A DNA stretch of 34,754 nt from a virus. Below, piece by piece: positions 5,802 through 11,473 of this stretch (within the stretch, counting starts at the first letter, position 1; each line of letters starts with the position of its first letter). The notes beneath the pieces are model-generated. The model saw only the letters and a program-made list of their open reading frames with translations, was not told the origin of the DNA and did not search any database. Location of the stretch: the IMG/VR virus record IMGVR_UViG_3300037493_000418, positions 1 to 34,754 of that record. One strand, given 5' to 3'. Made by a program: the position numbers and the translations under genes.

Positions 5802-6047
5802 ATGTCTAAAGTTTTAAAAGAAATCACCATCATTGCAGGCCAGTACAAAAACAAAGAAGGCGCTCAAAAAAACCGCTATCAGCGTATTGGCAGCATCATT
5901 GAAACCAAGAATGGCGACATGCTGAAACTTGACCAAATGCCTTTGATTGACGGCGGCTGGAATGGTTGGGCGTATATCAATGAGCCGCGCCAAGATGATG
6001 CTTCGCAACAAAAACGTCAAATCAACGACCAGGACGTCCCTTTTTGA
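5802..6047 (+). CDS. Small SSB-like protein with acidic C-terminal tip (81 aa)
   Basis: The ATG at 5802 lies seven bases after the exonuclease stop; a longer in-frame start at 5754 would lie inside that gene. The body is strand-rich with a Y-Q-R-I-G-S-I-I-E-T-K-N-G-D-M core and a W-N-G-W-A-Y-I-N segment. The protein ends Q-D-V-P-F after an acidic, glutamine-rich tail, a layout very close to the D-D-x-P-F tip by which SSB binds partners. It is half the size of a normal SSB. The cassette position supports single-strand DNA binding, but the OB fold is inferred. Confidence 0.65.
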   Translation: MSKVLKEITIIAGQYKNKEGAQKNRYQRIGSIIETKNGDMLKLDQMPLIDGGWNGWAYINEPRQDDASQQKRQINDQDVPF

Positions 6048-6052
6048 TTTAC

Positions 6053-6156
6053 GGGGAGATGCGTACTCCATGATTGTCATGCTCTGTGTCACCATGACGG
6101 CTTAATGAGGCAAGTCTCCCCACCTTTTTCGGGGGAAAGCGGATGCTGGAGTGCGC
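6053..6156 (+). ncRNA. Candidate structured RNA element, possible pseudoknot
   Basis: This lies in the only sizeable gap (6048-6212) of the rightward operon. An outer stem pairs 6053-6059 (GGGGAGA) with 6115-6121 (TCTCCCC). Inside it GTCATG can pair with CATGAC. The segment 6061-6069 (GCGTACTCC) can pair with 6148-6156 (GGAGTGCGC) with one G-U pair; as one partner is inside and the other outside the outer stem, this would form a pseudoknot. CCCCACCTTTT also occurs twice (6118-6128 and 6191-6201). It could be a regulatory leader for the following micro-genes or a small RNA. Pairings were found by eye only. Confidence 0.4.
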
Positions 6157-6212
6157 CGTTACTAGCACAGATCAACCAGTGCAGCGAGTACCCCACCTTT
6201 TAGAAAGAATTT

Positions 6213-6275
6213 ATGTATCAAATTTTTAAGATAGCTTACTTAACCGCGCTGCTTATTGCATGGCGGTCATCATGA
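6213..6275 (+). CDS. Hydrophobic micro-protein (20 aa)
   Basis: The frame MYQIFKIAYLTALLIAWRSS follows AGAAAG and ends in an ATGA overlap with the next membrane protein gene. It is a single short hydrophobic helix with a charged end. It may be a real micro-protein or a leader peptide that couples translation. Confidence 0.4.
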   Translation: MYQIFKIAYLTALLIAWRSS

Positions 6276-6442
6276 ACGCCTGCACTGGAAACTGCGACCA
6301 GGGGCGCAGATGCACCTGCCTTCCAGACCGCAGTCTGTTTTGGGACGTGATGGAAGGGTTCGTTACCCTTGCCGTCATCTTTGGTGTTGTCGCAGGCCTG
6401 TGTATGTTGTTTGGATACATCTGGTATCGGGTGACGCCATGA
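6272..6442 (+). CDS. Small cysteine-rich membrane protein (56 aa)
   Basis: The start is taken at 6272 from the ATGA overlap. The N-terminus has four cysteines (A-C-T-G-N-C-D-Q-G-R-R-C-T-C) and the C-terminal half has one clear membrane helix (about residues 28-50) ending W-Y-R-V-T-P. Small proteins of this kind are common in early regions of proteobacterial phages; the function is not known. The cysteine cluster could bind metal. Confidence 0.6.
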   Translation: MNACTGNCDQGRRCTCLPDRSLFWDVMEGFVTLAVIFGVVAGLCMLFGYIWYRVTP

Positions 6443-6684
6443 ATTCAAAATGGCCCGCCCTTATTCGGCAAATCCTTCGTAAAGAAGAAGACGGCTGCAC
6501 CGTTGCCGAGCTTGCAGACCGCTTAGAAGCCAAGAATAGTTCCATTGCGGCTGCACTTGCTGTAATGCCGGATGCCTACGTTGACAGGTGGACTGAAGCA
6601 GGTCAGAGCCAACCTTACGAGGCCATCTGGTGTGTTGTTGTACCGCCCGAGGATTGCCCGCAACCAACAAGGAGAAAGAAATGA
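6439..6684 (+). CDS. Small winged-helix-like protein (81 aa)
   Basis: The ATG at 6439 overlaps the previous stop by ATGA. W-P-A-L-I-R-Q-I-L-R-K-E-E-D-G-C-T-V-A-E-L-A-D-R-L has the spacing of the first helices of a winged-helix domain, followed by N-S-S-I-A-A-A-L. It may bind DNA as a small regulator. The tail is proline- and lysine-rich. No closer family is recognised. Confidence 0.55.
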   Translation: MNSKWPALIRQILRKEEDGCTVAELADRLEAKNSSIAAALAVMPDAYVDRWTEAGQSQPYEAIWCVVVPPEDCPQPTRRKK

Positions 6685-7127
6685 AAGAAGCATTGAAGCT
6701 GGCGCTTGAGGCTTTGGAAGAAGCGGATGAAATTGAATTTTGGAACAAGCAAAAGCAAGCCATCATTGCCATCAAAGAAGCCTTGGCACAGCCAGAGCAG
6801 TCGGTAGCTGGCTATTGCAAAAAGATTGAGGAGCTTATTGTTGAGCGTGACCACTGGAAAGCCTTGGCACAGGACGAGCAGCCAGAGCAGGAGCCGGTGG
6901 CCTCGTATCTACCCGAAATGTCCATCCCAAATTTTTCCGCAAGAGTTGCGTGGGGGGCACCTGACCATATTGATTTACGCAACGGCTGGCGACCTCTTTA
7001 CACCACCCCAGCACAACGCCCGTGGGTAGGGCTGACGGCGCAAGAAGCTGCTGATTGCTGGACAACAAGTGCAACACAAACATGGCACAACTTTGAAGCT
7101 GCCTTGAAGGAGAAGAATGATATATAA
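6681..7127 (+). CDS. Hypothetical phage protein with helical N-terminus (148 aa)
   Basis: The start at 6681 overlaps the previous stop by ATGA and has AGGAGA upstream. The first 30 residues are one long helix (KEALKLALEALEEADEIEFW), then a repeated A-L-A-Q-P-E-Q / A-L-A-Q-D-E-Q-P-E-Q linker, then a segment with W-R-P-L-Y-T-T-P-A and a final helix. This layout with a P-L-Y-T-x-P motif is common in proteobacterial phage accessory proteins of unknown function. The repeated linker suggests slippage or domain shuffling. Confidence 0.6.
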   Translation: MKEALKLALEALEEADEIEFWNKQKQAIIAIKEALAQPEQSVAGYCKKIEELIVERDHWKALAQDEQPEQEPVASYLPEMSIPNFSARVAWGAPDHIDLRNGWRPLYTTPAQRPWVGLTAQEAADCWTTSATQTWHNFEAALKEKNDI

Positions 7128-7148
7128 TGAAACGCAAGGAGGTTCATT

Positions 7149-7604
7149 ATGGACATTGAAAAACTTATGTATGAGCATTTAAAGTACACGCCCGAAGATG
7201 GGAAAGTTTGGTGGGTTAAGCACCCAAGGCGATCAACCGCAAACGAAACAGAAGCTGGAAATTTTCGTCAAGACGGTTACCGCAAGCTGAAGTTTTGTGG
7301 CAAACAATATTTGGTTCATCGTGTTGCTTGGCTGCTGCATCATGGCTCTTGGCCTATGGGTGACATTGACCACATAGATGGAAACCCATCCAACAACAAA
7401 CTTGCAAATTTACGTGATGTTTCGCATTGCGTAAACATTCAGAACAGAAAGTCGGCAACTGCCAAAAACAAGACTGGATTTTTAGGTGTTGTTAAACGCA
7501 GAAATAAGTTTGCTGCCCATGTTCATCGCAACGGAAAGCAAATTTATCTTGGCTTATTTGAAACAGCAGAGCTTGCCCATCAAGCATATAAGGAAAACAC
7601 ATGA
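7149..7604 (+). CDS. HNH endonuclease with AP2-type DNA-binding domain, C-terminus short
   Basis: The 151-residue protein has AGGAGG well placed before the ATG. It carries an HNH_3-type nuclease domain with V-H-R (His57), D-H-I-D-G-N (74-79) and N-x3-L-A-N-L-R, then an AP2-like domain (about 109-148: T-G-F-L-G-V, H-V-H-R-N-G-K, Y-L-G-L-F-E-T-A-E-L-A-H-Q-A-Y). Such proteins are free-standing homing-type endonucleases that spread between phages. Here the frame stops right at A-Y-K-E-N-T, where relatives usually continue for some further residues. The stop is inside the shared AACACATGA junction also found after the next three genes. Confidence 0.85.
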   Translation: MDIEKLMYEHLKYTPEDGKVWWVKHPRRSTANETEAGNFRQDGYRKLKFCGKQYLVHRVAWLLHHGSWPMGDIDHIDGNPSNNKLANLRDVSHCVNIQNRKSATAKNKTGFLGVVKRRNKFAAHVHRNGKQIYLGLFETAELAHQAYKENT

Positions 7605-7858
7605 ACGCACGAGACAAAGAGCTTGCAAAGCAGGCGGGTATGGTTTATCGAGAATTTGAGGATGAATTTGCCAATGCAAATACCGATGGTGTAGACCAAA
7701 AAACAATGCAACAGTTTGCCGACCTCATCCGTGCCGACGAGCGTGAGGCTTGTGCGAAGGTGGCGCAAGAAACTATCTGTGATACCCACATTCCCACAGG
7801 AATAAATATTTATGGCACTCGCGCAGCCAAAGCAATCCAAGCAAGGGGGAACACATGA
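7601..7858 (+). CDS. Small conserved phage protein (85 aa)
   Basis: It starts at the ATGA overlap with the HNH gene. The F-A-D-L-I-R-A-D-E-R-E-A-C-A-K motif followed by a variable stretch and A-A-K-A-I-Q-A-R-G is widespread in small proteins of proteobacterial phages; its function is not known. The C-terminal G-N-T is encoded in the shared junction sequence. Confidence 0.65.
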   Translation: MNARDKELAKQAGMVYREFEDEFANANTDGVDQKTMQQFADLIRADEREACAKVAQETICDTHIPTGINIYGTRAAKAIQARGNT

Positions 7859-8532
7859 CCCCACTCATTAAAGAAATGGTCAAGATGGTGTCCGTCGCTA
7901 ACCTTGACCCAACTCAAATGCAGTGGTTTGATGTGACGGGAGCCATCAAGGAATACATCGACTACGACCAGAAAAAGTACCTACTGCACCCCGCACCCTA
8001 CCGAAACATGATGCTGTGCGGGAAGACAGCACAGGGTGACTTTATGTTGTCGGTGCTTGCAGAACCAGCGGCAACGATTGTTACGGGTTGGATTATGAAG
8101 CCTACAGGGTACAAGACCCTTGGGACTTTTTTGTTTGCTGAAGACAATGGAGAGCCAAAGACGGGCGAGGTTGACAAGCCAATTGACCCCCAAGACCAGT
8201 CGATGATGTGTGCGATTGTGGCTATGTTTTACGCATCGCTGGATATGCCTGTGCAAACGTATGTGCCAACAGTAAAAGACACATTTACAAATCGCAGGAA
8301 AATCAAAGAGGGTAAGCTACCGCTGTACGACTGGCACACGGTAACTATTGAGCCGCCTAAGCCGCCGTCTAAGTCTCTTGGTGGCACACACGCAAGCCCA
8401 AGAAGGCATCAGGCACGGGGCCATTGGCGAAATTACCCTTCAGGAAAACGCGGCTGGGTAAAAGAATGTTGGCGCGGTGATGCCAGCAAAGGCGCAGTGT
8501 TTAAAGACTATGAATTTAAGGGGAACACATGA
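7855..8532 (+). CDS. Hypothetical phage protein (225 aa)
   Basis: It starts at the ATGA overlap. The N-terminal two thirds is an unrecognised globular region. The C-terminal part has a D-W-H-T-V linker, a proline- and serine-rich stretch and then H-Q-A-R-G-H-W-R-N-Y-x-S-G-K-R-G-W-V-K-E-C-W-R-G-D with K-D-Y-E-F at the end. That basic tail recurs in many phage and plasmid proteins of unknown function and looks nucleic-acid binding. Confidence 0.6.
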   Translation: MTPLIKEMVKMVSVANLDPTQMQWFDVTGAIKEYIDYDQKKYLLHPAPYRNMMLCGKTAQGDFMLSVLAEPAATIVTGWIMKPTGYKTLGTFLFAEDNGEPKTGEVDKPIDPQDQSMMCAIVAMFYASLDMPVQTYVPTVKDTFTNRRKIKEGKLPLYDWHTVTIEPPKPPSKSLGGTHASPRRHQARGHWRNYPSGKRGWVKECWRGDASKGAVFKDYEFKGNT

Positions 8533-8732
8533 ACCACCGCCCAATTGAATCAGACTACAACAGCCTAGCAGCGTACACCCGTGCGCTTGAAGCGTATTGC
8601 GATAGGCTAGAACAGCCACGCCATTGGGTTGGTTTGTGCTGGGAAGATTTGACAGATGACCTTGTGAGGAGCAAATTTTTTAGGCAAGGCGCGGCATGGG
8701 CAGAGGCCAAGCTAAAAAGTAGGAACACATGA
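8529..8732 (+). CDS. Last intact rightward gene, unknown protein (67 aa)
   Basis: It starts at the ATGA overlap. The first half is helical (SLAAYTRALEAYCDRLEQ), and the second has W-V-G-L-C-W-E-D-L and F-R-Q-G-A-A-W-A-E-A-K-L, a motif seen in other small phage proteins of unknown function. It ends R-N-T in a fourth copy of the AACACATGA junction, but the ATG there (8729) leads only into antisense of the endolysin gene. Confidence 0.6.
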   Translation: MNHRPIESDYNSLAAYTRALEAYCDRLEQPRHWVGLCWEDLTDDLVRSKFFRQGAAWAEAKLKSRNT

Positions 8733-8770
8733 CCGGCTTTGCAAGCAAGCGTCACGCAGCGTTTGATCGC

Positions 8771-9211
8771 TTAGGCGAAAGGCCTGGTTCCTGTTTTGTC
8801 GATGATGAGCGCCTGCTTGCGGGGTTTGATGCCCTCGGCGTTGGGAATGCTCAAGTGGGTCCAGGAGTTGAATTCTCGGATAACCTGGTCGAAGCTAATG
8901 CCGCTGGCAATGATGGCCTTGACTACCTCGTCGGGGGTCATACCAGGCACCTTAAAGTCGGCAGCGCAGCCAGTGCGGTGTTGACTAGTGTCGCGGCTGC
9001 CCACGGCATCATTGATTTTCTTGGTGCGCAGGCCTGACGAGATCATGACCGGCTTGCCGCCCAGGACCGTCTTGACCTGCTCCAGGAAGTCAGCCAGGCG
9101 TGTCAAGTTAGCTAACTCCTGATCGTTGGGGCTGTTGTCCCAGCCGTTGCGCTCGGCAATCTCTGAGGCCGTCAGTTCTTTGAGGGAAAAATGTTCACTT
9201 AACTGAGTCAT
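8771..9211 (-). CDS. M15 peptidase endolysin
   Basis: This is a 146-residue enzyme of the M15A (VanY/D-Ala-D-Ala carboxypeptidase-like) fold that would cut peptidoglycan peptides at lysis. The zinc-site motif S-x-H-x2-G-x-A-x-D is seen as S-Q-H-R-T-G-C-A-A-D with His78 and Asp85, and the third ligand as W-T-H at His119. The N-terminus LSEHFSLKELT matches many phage relatives. I took the ATG at 9211; four codons further up is a second ATG. The gene overlaps the small membrane protein gene by 17 bases and is the last gene of the leftward unit. No signal peptide is seen, so it needs a holin. Confidence 0.88.
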   Translation of the reverse strand: MTQLSEHFSLKELTASEIAERNGWDNSPNDQELANLTRLADFLEQVKTVLGGKPVMISSGLRTKKINDAVGSRDTSQHRTGCAADFKVPGMTPDEVVKAIIASGISFDQVIREFNSWTHLSIPNAEGIKPRKQALIIDKTGTRPFA

Positions 9212-9422
9212 TATTGCTTCCAATCTTGATGCCGGTAATTAGCCCGATAAAGCCGCCGATGATTGTCTGGAAGGCTGGGCCAACAATTTCAAACAGCTTG
9301 TTGTTATCAACCTTCTCGTCGAAGAACCCAAGCACAAAAACCGACACCATTGACATAACCGTAGCCGCCAGAGTGAAACAAGCAACCATTGTCACCCAGT
9401 TTGACAATTGCTCTTTGTTCAT
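9195..9422 (-). CDS. Two-TM small membrane protein, holin candidate (75 aa)
   Basis: The protein has two membrane segments, about residues 10-33 (VTMVACFTLAATVMSMVSVFVLGFF) and 50-68 (FQTIIGGFIGLITGIKIG), with a short charged N-terminus and a polar loop with several acidic and basic residues. Size and shape fit a class II holin. It overlaps the endolysin and the three-TM holin gene by ATGA. It could instead modulate the other holin. Confidence 0.65.
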   Translation of the reverse strand: MNKEQLSNWVTMVACFTLAATVMSMVSVFVLGFFDEKVDNNKLFEIVGPAFQTIIGGFIGLITGIKIGSNNDSVK

Positions 9423-9826
9423 TTCTTGTTCCTCATGTCGGCCAGTTTCTCAACTGTGCGGCCTCCAAAATACGCCAAGAAGATGATTTGTCCCCATTGG
9501 CCAAGAAGCTGGACATAGGATTCTTGCGCGTTGTAGCCGAAGGCCGACATCATGGTGAACAGAAAGAAGGCCACGAAGATGGCTATAAGGGCCATTGGCC
9601 GGATGTTCTTGGATAGCCAAGAGTCTGACCCCATGTCGGCCTGCCAGCGGTCTGTGATGGCCGTCTGCTCGACCTCGTAGAGCTTGGTCTCGTTGGCCAT
9701 CTTAGCCAGCTCGCCGTCCTGGGCCATCTTGGCCAAGTCCATCTGGGCTTTGGCTTTGGCCTCTGGGTCTGGAATGAGCTTGTCAATCAGCTTGTTGCCG
9801 ATGCCAAGAATTGAGTCAAGTAGCAT
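9419..9826 (-). CDS. Holin of the 3-TM (gene-transfer-release) type
   Basis: This 135-residue protein begins with a short hydrophobic or amphipathic helix, then a long charged helix with A-K-M-A-Q-D-G-E-L-A-K-M-A-N repeat-like spacing. D-R-W-Q-A-D-M-G-S-D-S-W-L-S-K-N-I-R-P leads into two membrane helices (about 75-95 and 105-122). The R-W-x-x-D-x-x-S-D-S-W-L-S-K-x-x-R-P block is the signature of the three-TM holin family first described in gene-transfer agents. It would form the membrane hole releasing the endolysin. Confidence 0.8.
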   Translation of the reverse strand: MLLDSILGIGNKLIDKLIPDPEAKAKAQMDLAKMAQDGELAKMANETKLYEVEQTAITDRWQADMGSDSWLSKNIRPMALIAIFVAFFLFTMMSAFGYNAQESYVQLLGQWGQIIFLAYFGGRTVEKLADMRNKK

Positions 9827-9828
9827 GA

Positions 9829-10302
9829 TTACCTCCTCATAAAGTCCACGTACTGCGCAGTGCCCCAGGCCACCAGCGTAAGCAGGCCAGCAATGGCGAC
9901 CAGCAGCAGGCCCATTTCAATGACTTCTTCAATCTCTTTGGCACGCTTGGCCTTGGCGTTGTCGGCCTCAATCTCCTCGGCTTTGTTGCGGGCCACGATG
10001 GCGTTGCGCTCCCGCAGGAAGTCCATCCAGAGGTTGGTCTTGCCACGGCGCATAAAGGAGATTTTGATCTGTTCCTCAACTTGCTGCATTTCCTCGGCCA
10101 ACTGGATGATCTGCATGGCCTCCGAGTTGGCTGACTGAAACGATTTTTTAGGCGGATTCGCCTTGACCTTCATTACTGCGTCTTTGGCATCGAAGAACTG
10201 GTGGAACAGTTCCGAGGCATCTTTGCCCAAGGCAATCGCCTGCTTGACGCCTGCAATGGTTGCCCGTGCCGTAGCAATGACAGCCATTGTCTCAACGATC
10301 AT
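9829..10302 (-). CDS. Lysis-region coiled-coil protein with C-terminal TM (157 aa)
   Basis: The start is set at 10302 by a TAATG overlap with the upstream gene. The protein is mostly long charged helix (E-E-M-Q-Q-V-E-E-Q-I-K-I-S-F, then K-A-E-E-I-E-A-D-N-A-K-A-K-R-A-K-E-I-E-E) and ends with one membrane helix (about 132-152). The first 30 residues are also weakly hydrophobic. In a lysis cassette this shape is compatible with a spanin-like or holin-regulating protein, but neither a signal sequence nor an overlapping lipoprotein is visible. Function is uncertain. Confidence 0.6.
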   Translation of the reverse strand: MIVETMAVIATARATIAGVKQAIALGKDASELFHQFFDAKDAVMKVKANPPKKSFQSANSEAMQIIQLAEEMQQVEEQIKISFMRRGKTNLWMDFLRERNAIVARNKAEEIEADNAKAKRAKEIEEVIEMGLLLVAIAGLLTLVAWGTAQYVDFMRR

Positions 10303-10514
10303 TAGTGCTTCCAAATGCTAATGAAATAACCGATCACGACAGAAACACCGGAAACGACAGTCATGCCAAACCACAGACCGCCTTTGCCTTTGTTGGCCAG
10401 GGCGAGCAGCTCCTCGACGTTGCGCTCCATCTTGTCAACCTTTTTGTCCATGTCCTGGACTTTCTGCCAGAGCACGCCGTATTTAACGAGGTCGATCTCG
10501 GTTCCTTCAGCCAT
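10302..10514 (-). CDS. Small coiled-coil protein with C-terminal TM, XhlA-like (70 aa)
   Basis: I chose the ATG at 10514 because GGAG lies eight bases upstream; an earlier ATG (10532) touching the previous stop has no such site. The layout is acidic N-terminus, a heptad coiled coil (KVQDMDKKVDKMERNVEELL), a K-G-K-G-G linker and one membrane helix ending W-K-H. This resembles haemolysin XhlA-type lysis accessory proteins. It forms the first of four membrane proteins in the lysis cluster. Confidence 0.6.
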   Translation of the reverse strand: MAEGTEIDLVKYGVLWQKVQDMDKKVDKMERNVEELLALANKGKGGLWFGMTVVSGVSVVIGYFISIWKH

Positions 10515-10532
10515 TAAATCAGTCTCCAACAT

Positions 10533-10886
10533 TTAGAGGCCTTGGCCTGGGGTGATGTAGACAGTGGTTGCGCTGGCAGCCAGGCCGCTGAAATAGGTGT
10601 TGATGTTGAAACGCAAAATTTCCACCGCACCAGGCACCAGCACAATGGCCGCTGTTGGCGTACCGGCCACAGGCGCTACAGCATTGGCAGTAGCCTCTGC
10701 TGCGGTGCTCCCAGTGCCCAGAAACACAGTCACGGTGCCTGCGTTAATAAAGCGGTACTGACCCGTGTTCTGCTGGTCAAACTTGGCGTATACAGGCGCT
10801 TGGATGCCGGTGGGTGCCGAGGTCGTGGATGCCACCACAATGGTCTTGCCAAGGGGAGTGAATGCGATTTGTGAATTACCAGCCAT
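10533..10886 (-). CDS. Small structural-type protein (117 aa)
   Basis: The protein is rich in Ala, Thr, Val and Gly with alternating strand-like segments and few charges, typical of phage virion decoration or fibre-tip proteins. It has no catalytic motif. It lies between the spike genes and the lysis genes. Similar texture is seen in the 111-residue protein at 20332-20667, but I could not align them convincingly by eye. Confidence 0.55.
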   Translation of the reverse strand: MAGNSQIAFTPLGKTIVVASTTSAPTGIQAPVYAKFDQQNTGQYRFINAGTVTVFLGTGSTAAEATANAVAPVAGTPTAAIVLVPGAVEILRFNINTYFSGLAASATTVYITPGQGL

Positions 10887-10887
10887 G

Positions 10888-11133
10888 TCAGACTCCTTGT
10901 GCAGCGGTTGCTGCTTTGTATGTTGCGATCACGTCAGCCGTGTGAATAGATGCAGCAATGGCTTGCACCTTGGCTTCTTCACCACTTACGTCAGCACCAG
11001 GGGCAACAACGTGGCGGTGGAACTTGCTGCTGATTTCAACGCCATCTTCTTTGATTGCGGTTTTGGTGCGAACCTGAAGGCAGCCGTTTTCAACAACTTC
11101 AATCAAATCGACGGAGATAACTTTTTCTAACAT
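10888..11133 (-). CDS. Small conserved protein downstream of the tailspike (81 aa)
   Basis: AAGGAA stands six bases before the ATG. The protein starts MLEKVISVDLIEVVENGCLQVRT, then K-E-D-G-V-E-I-S-S-K-F-H-R-H-V-V-A-P-G-A-D-V-S. This pattern is frequent in small phage proteins encoded near tail fibres; its role is unclear. It looks like a small beta-sandwich followed by a helix. Confidence 0.6.
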   Translation of the reverse strand: MLEKVISVDLIEVVENGCLQVRTKTAIKEDGVEISSKFHRHVVAPGADVSGEEAKVQAIAASIHTADVIATYKAATAAQGV

Positions 11134-11178
11134 GATATTTCCTTGTTTCCAACCCGACCATCCAGTCAGGCATTAAGT

Positions 11179-11195
11179 CTGGTGGGCCGCACCAG
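11179..11195 (-). terminator. Intergenic hairpin, possible weak terminator or processing site
   Basis: CTGGTG and CACCAG form a perfect six-pair stem with a five-base loop seven bases after the stop of the 85-residue gene. There is no U-tract, so full termination is unlikely. The 68-base gap it occupies holds no gene. Confidence 0.35.
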
Positions 11196-11201
11196 TACGG
11201 T

Positions 11202-11459
11202 TTAGCAATCAGTTGCTCCAGCAAATTCTGGCAGTGTTTTCAAATGTGCGTAGGCTTGGGCAATTGGATTATCGCCTTCAATATCATAGTCTGTGACAAA
11301 TATTAAATTATCAAACGCTAATTTTGATTGACTATCTTTATAACTTTTTATTTCAAATTGCAATGAATTTTTGTTTGAAATAGTTACGTTTTCAATACGG
11401 TGATACGCATTTTCAGCTATTAATCCATAGCGTGTTGTTTTGGTCATTTGCAAAGCCAT
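11202..11459 (-). CDS. Conserved small phage protein (85 aa)
   Basis: It has the recurrent pattern MALQMTKTTRYG at the start, A-Y-H-R-I-E-N, F-E-I-K-S-Y-K-D in the middle and Y-D-I-x-G-D-N-P-I-A-Q-A-Y-A-H-L-K-T-L-P-E-F at the end. I know this arrangement from proteins encoded beside tail-fibre genes in many phages; the function is unknown. Its low GC matches the adjacent spike gene, suggesting they moved together. Confidence 0.65.
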   Translation of the reverse strand: MALQMTKTTRYGLIAENAYHRIENVTISNKNSLQFEIKSYKDSQSKLAFDNLIFVTDYDIEGDNPIAQAYAHLKTLPEFAGATDC

Positions 11460-11473
11460 TTTTAACCCTTTCT

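Noticed and set aside
7108-7180. TATAAT before the HNH gene as a promoter, and a 21-codon frame from 7117
   Set aside because: No -35 box is found at a suitable spacing, and the small frame mostly overlaps the HNH gene without support.
8729-9037. 102-codon rightward frame after the last early gene
   Set aside because: It begins at a good-looking start but lies antisense to the well-supported M15 endolysin for nearly its whole length and has no recognisable protein features. I treat only the start region as meaningful.
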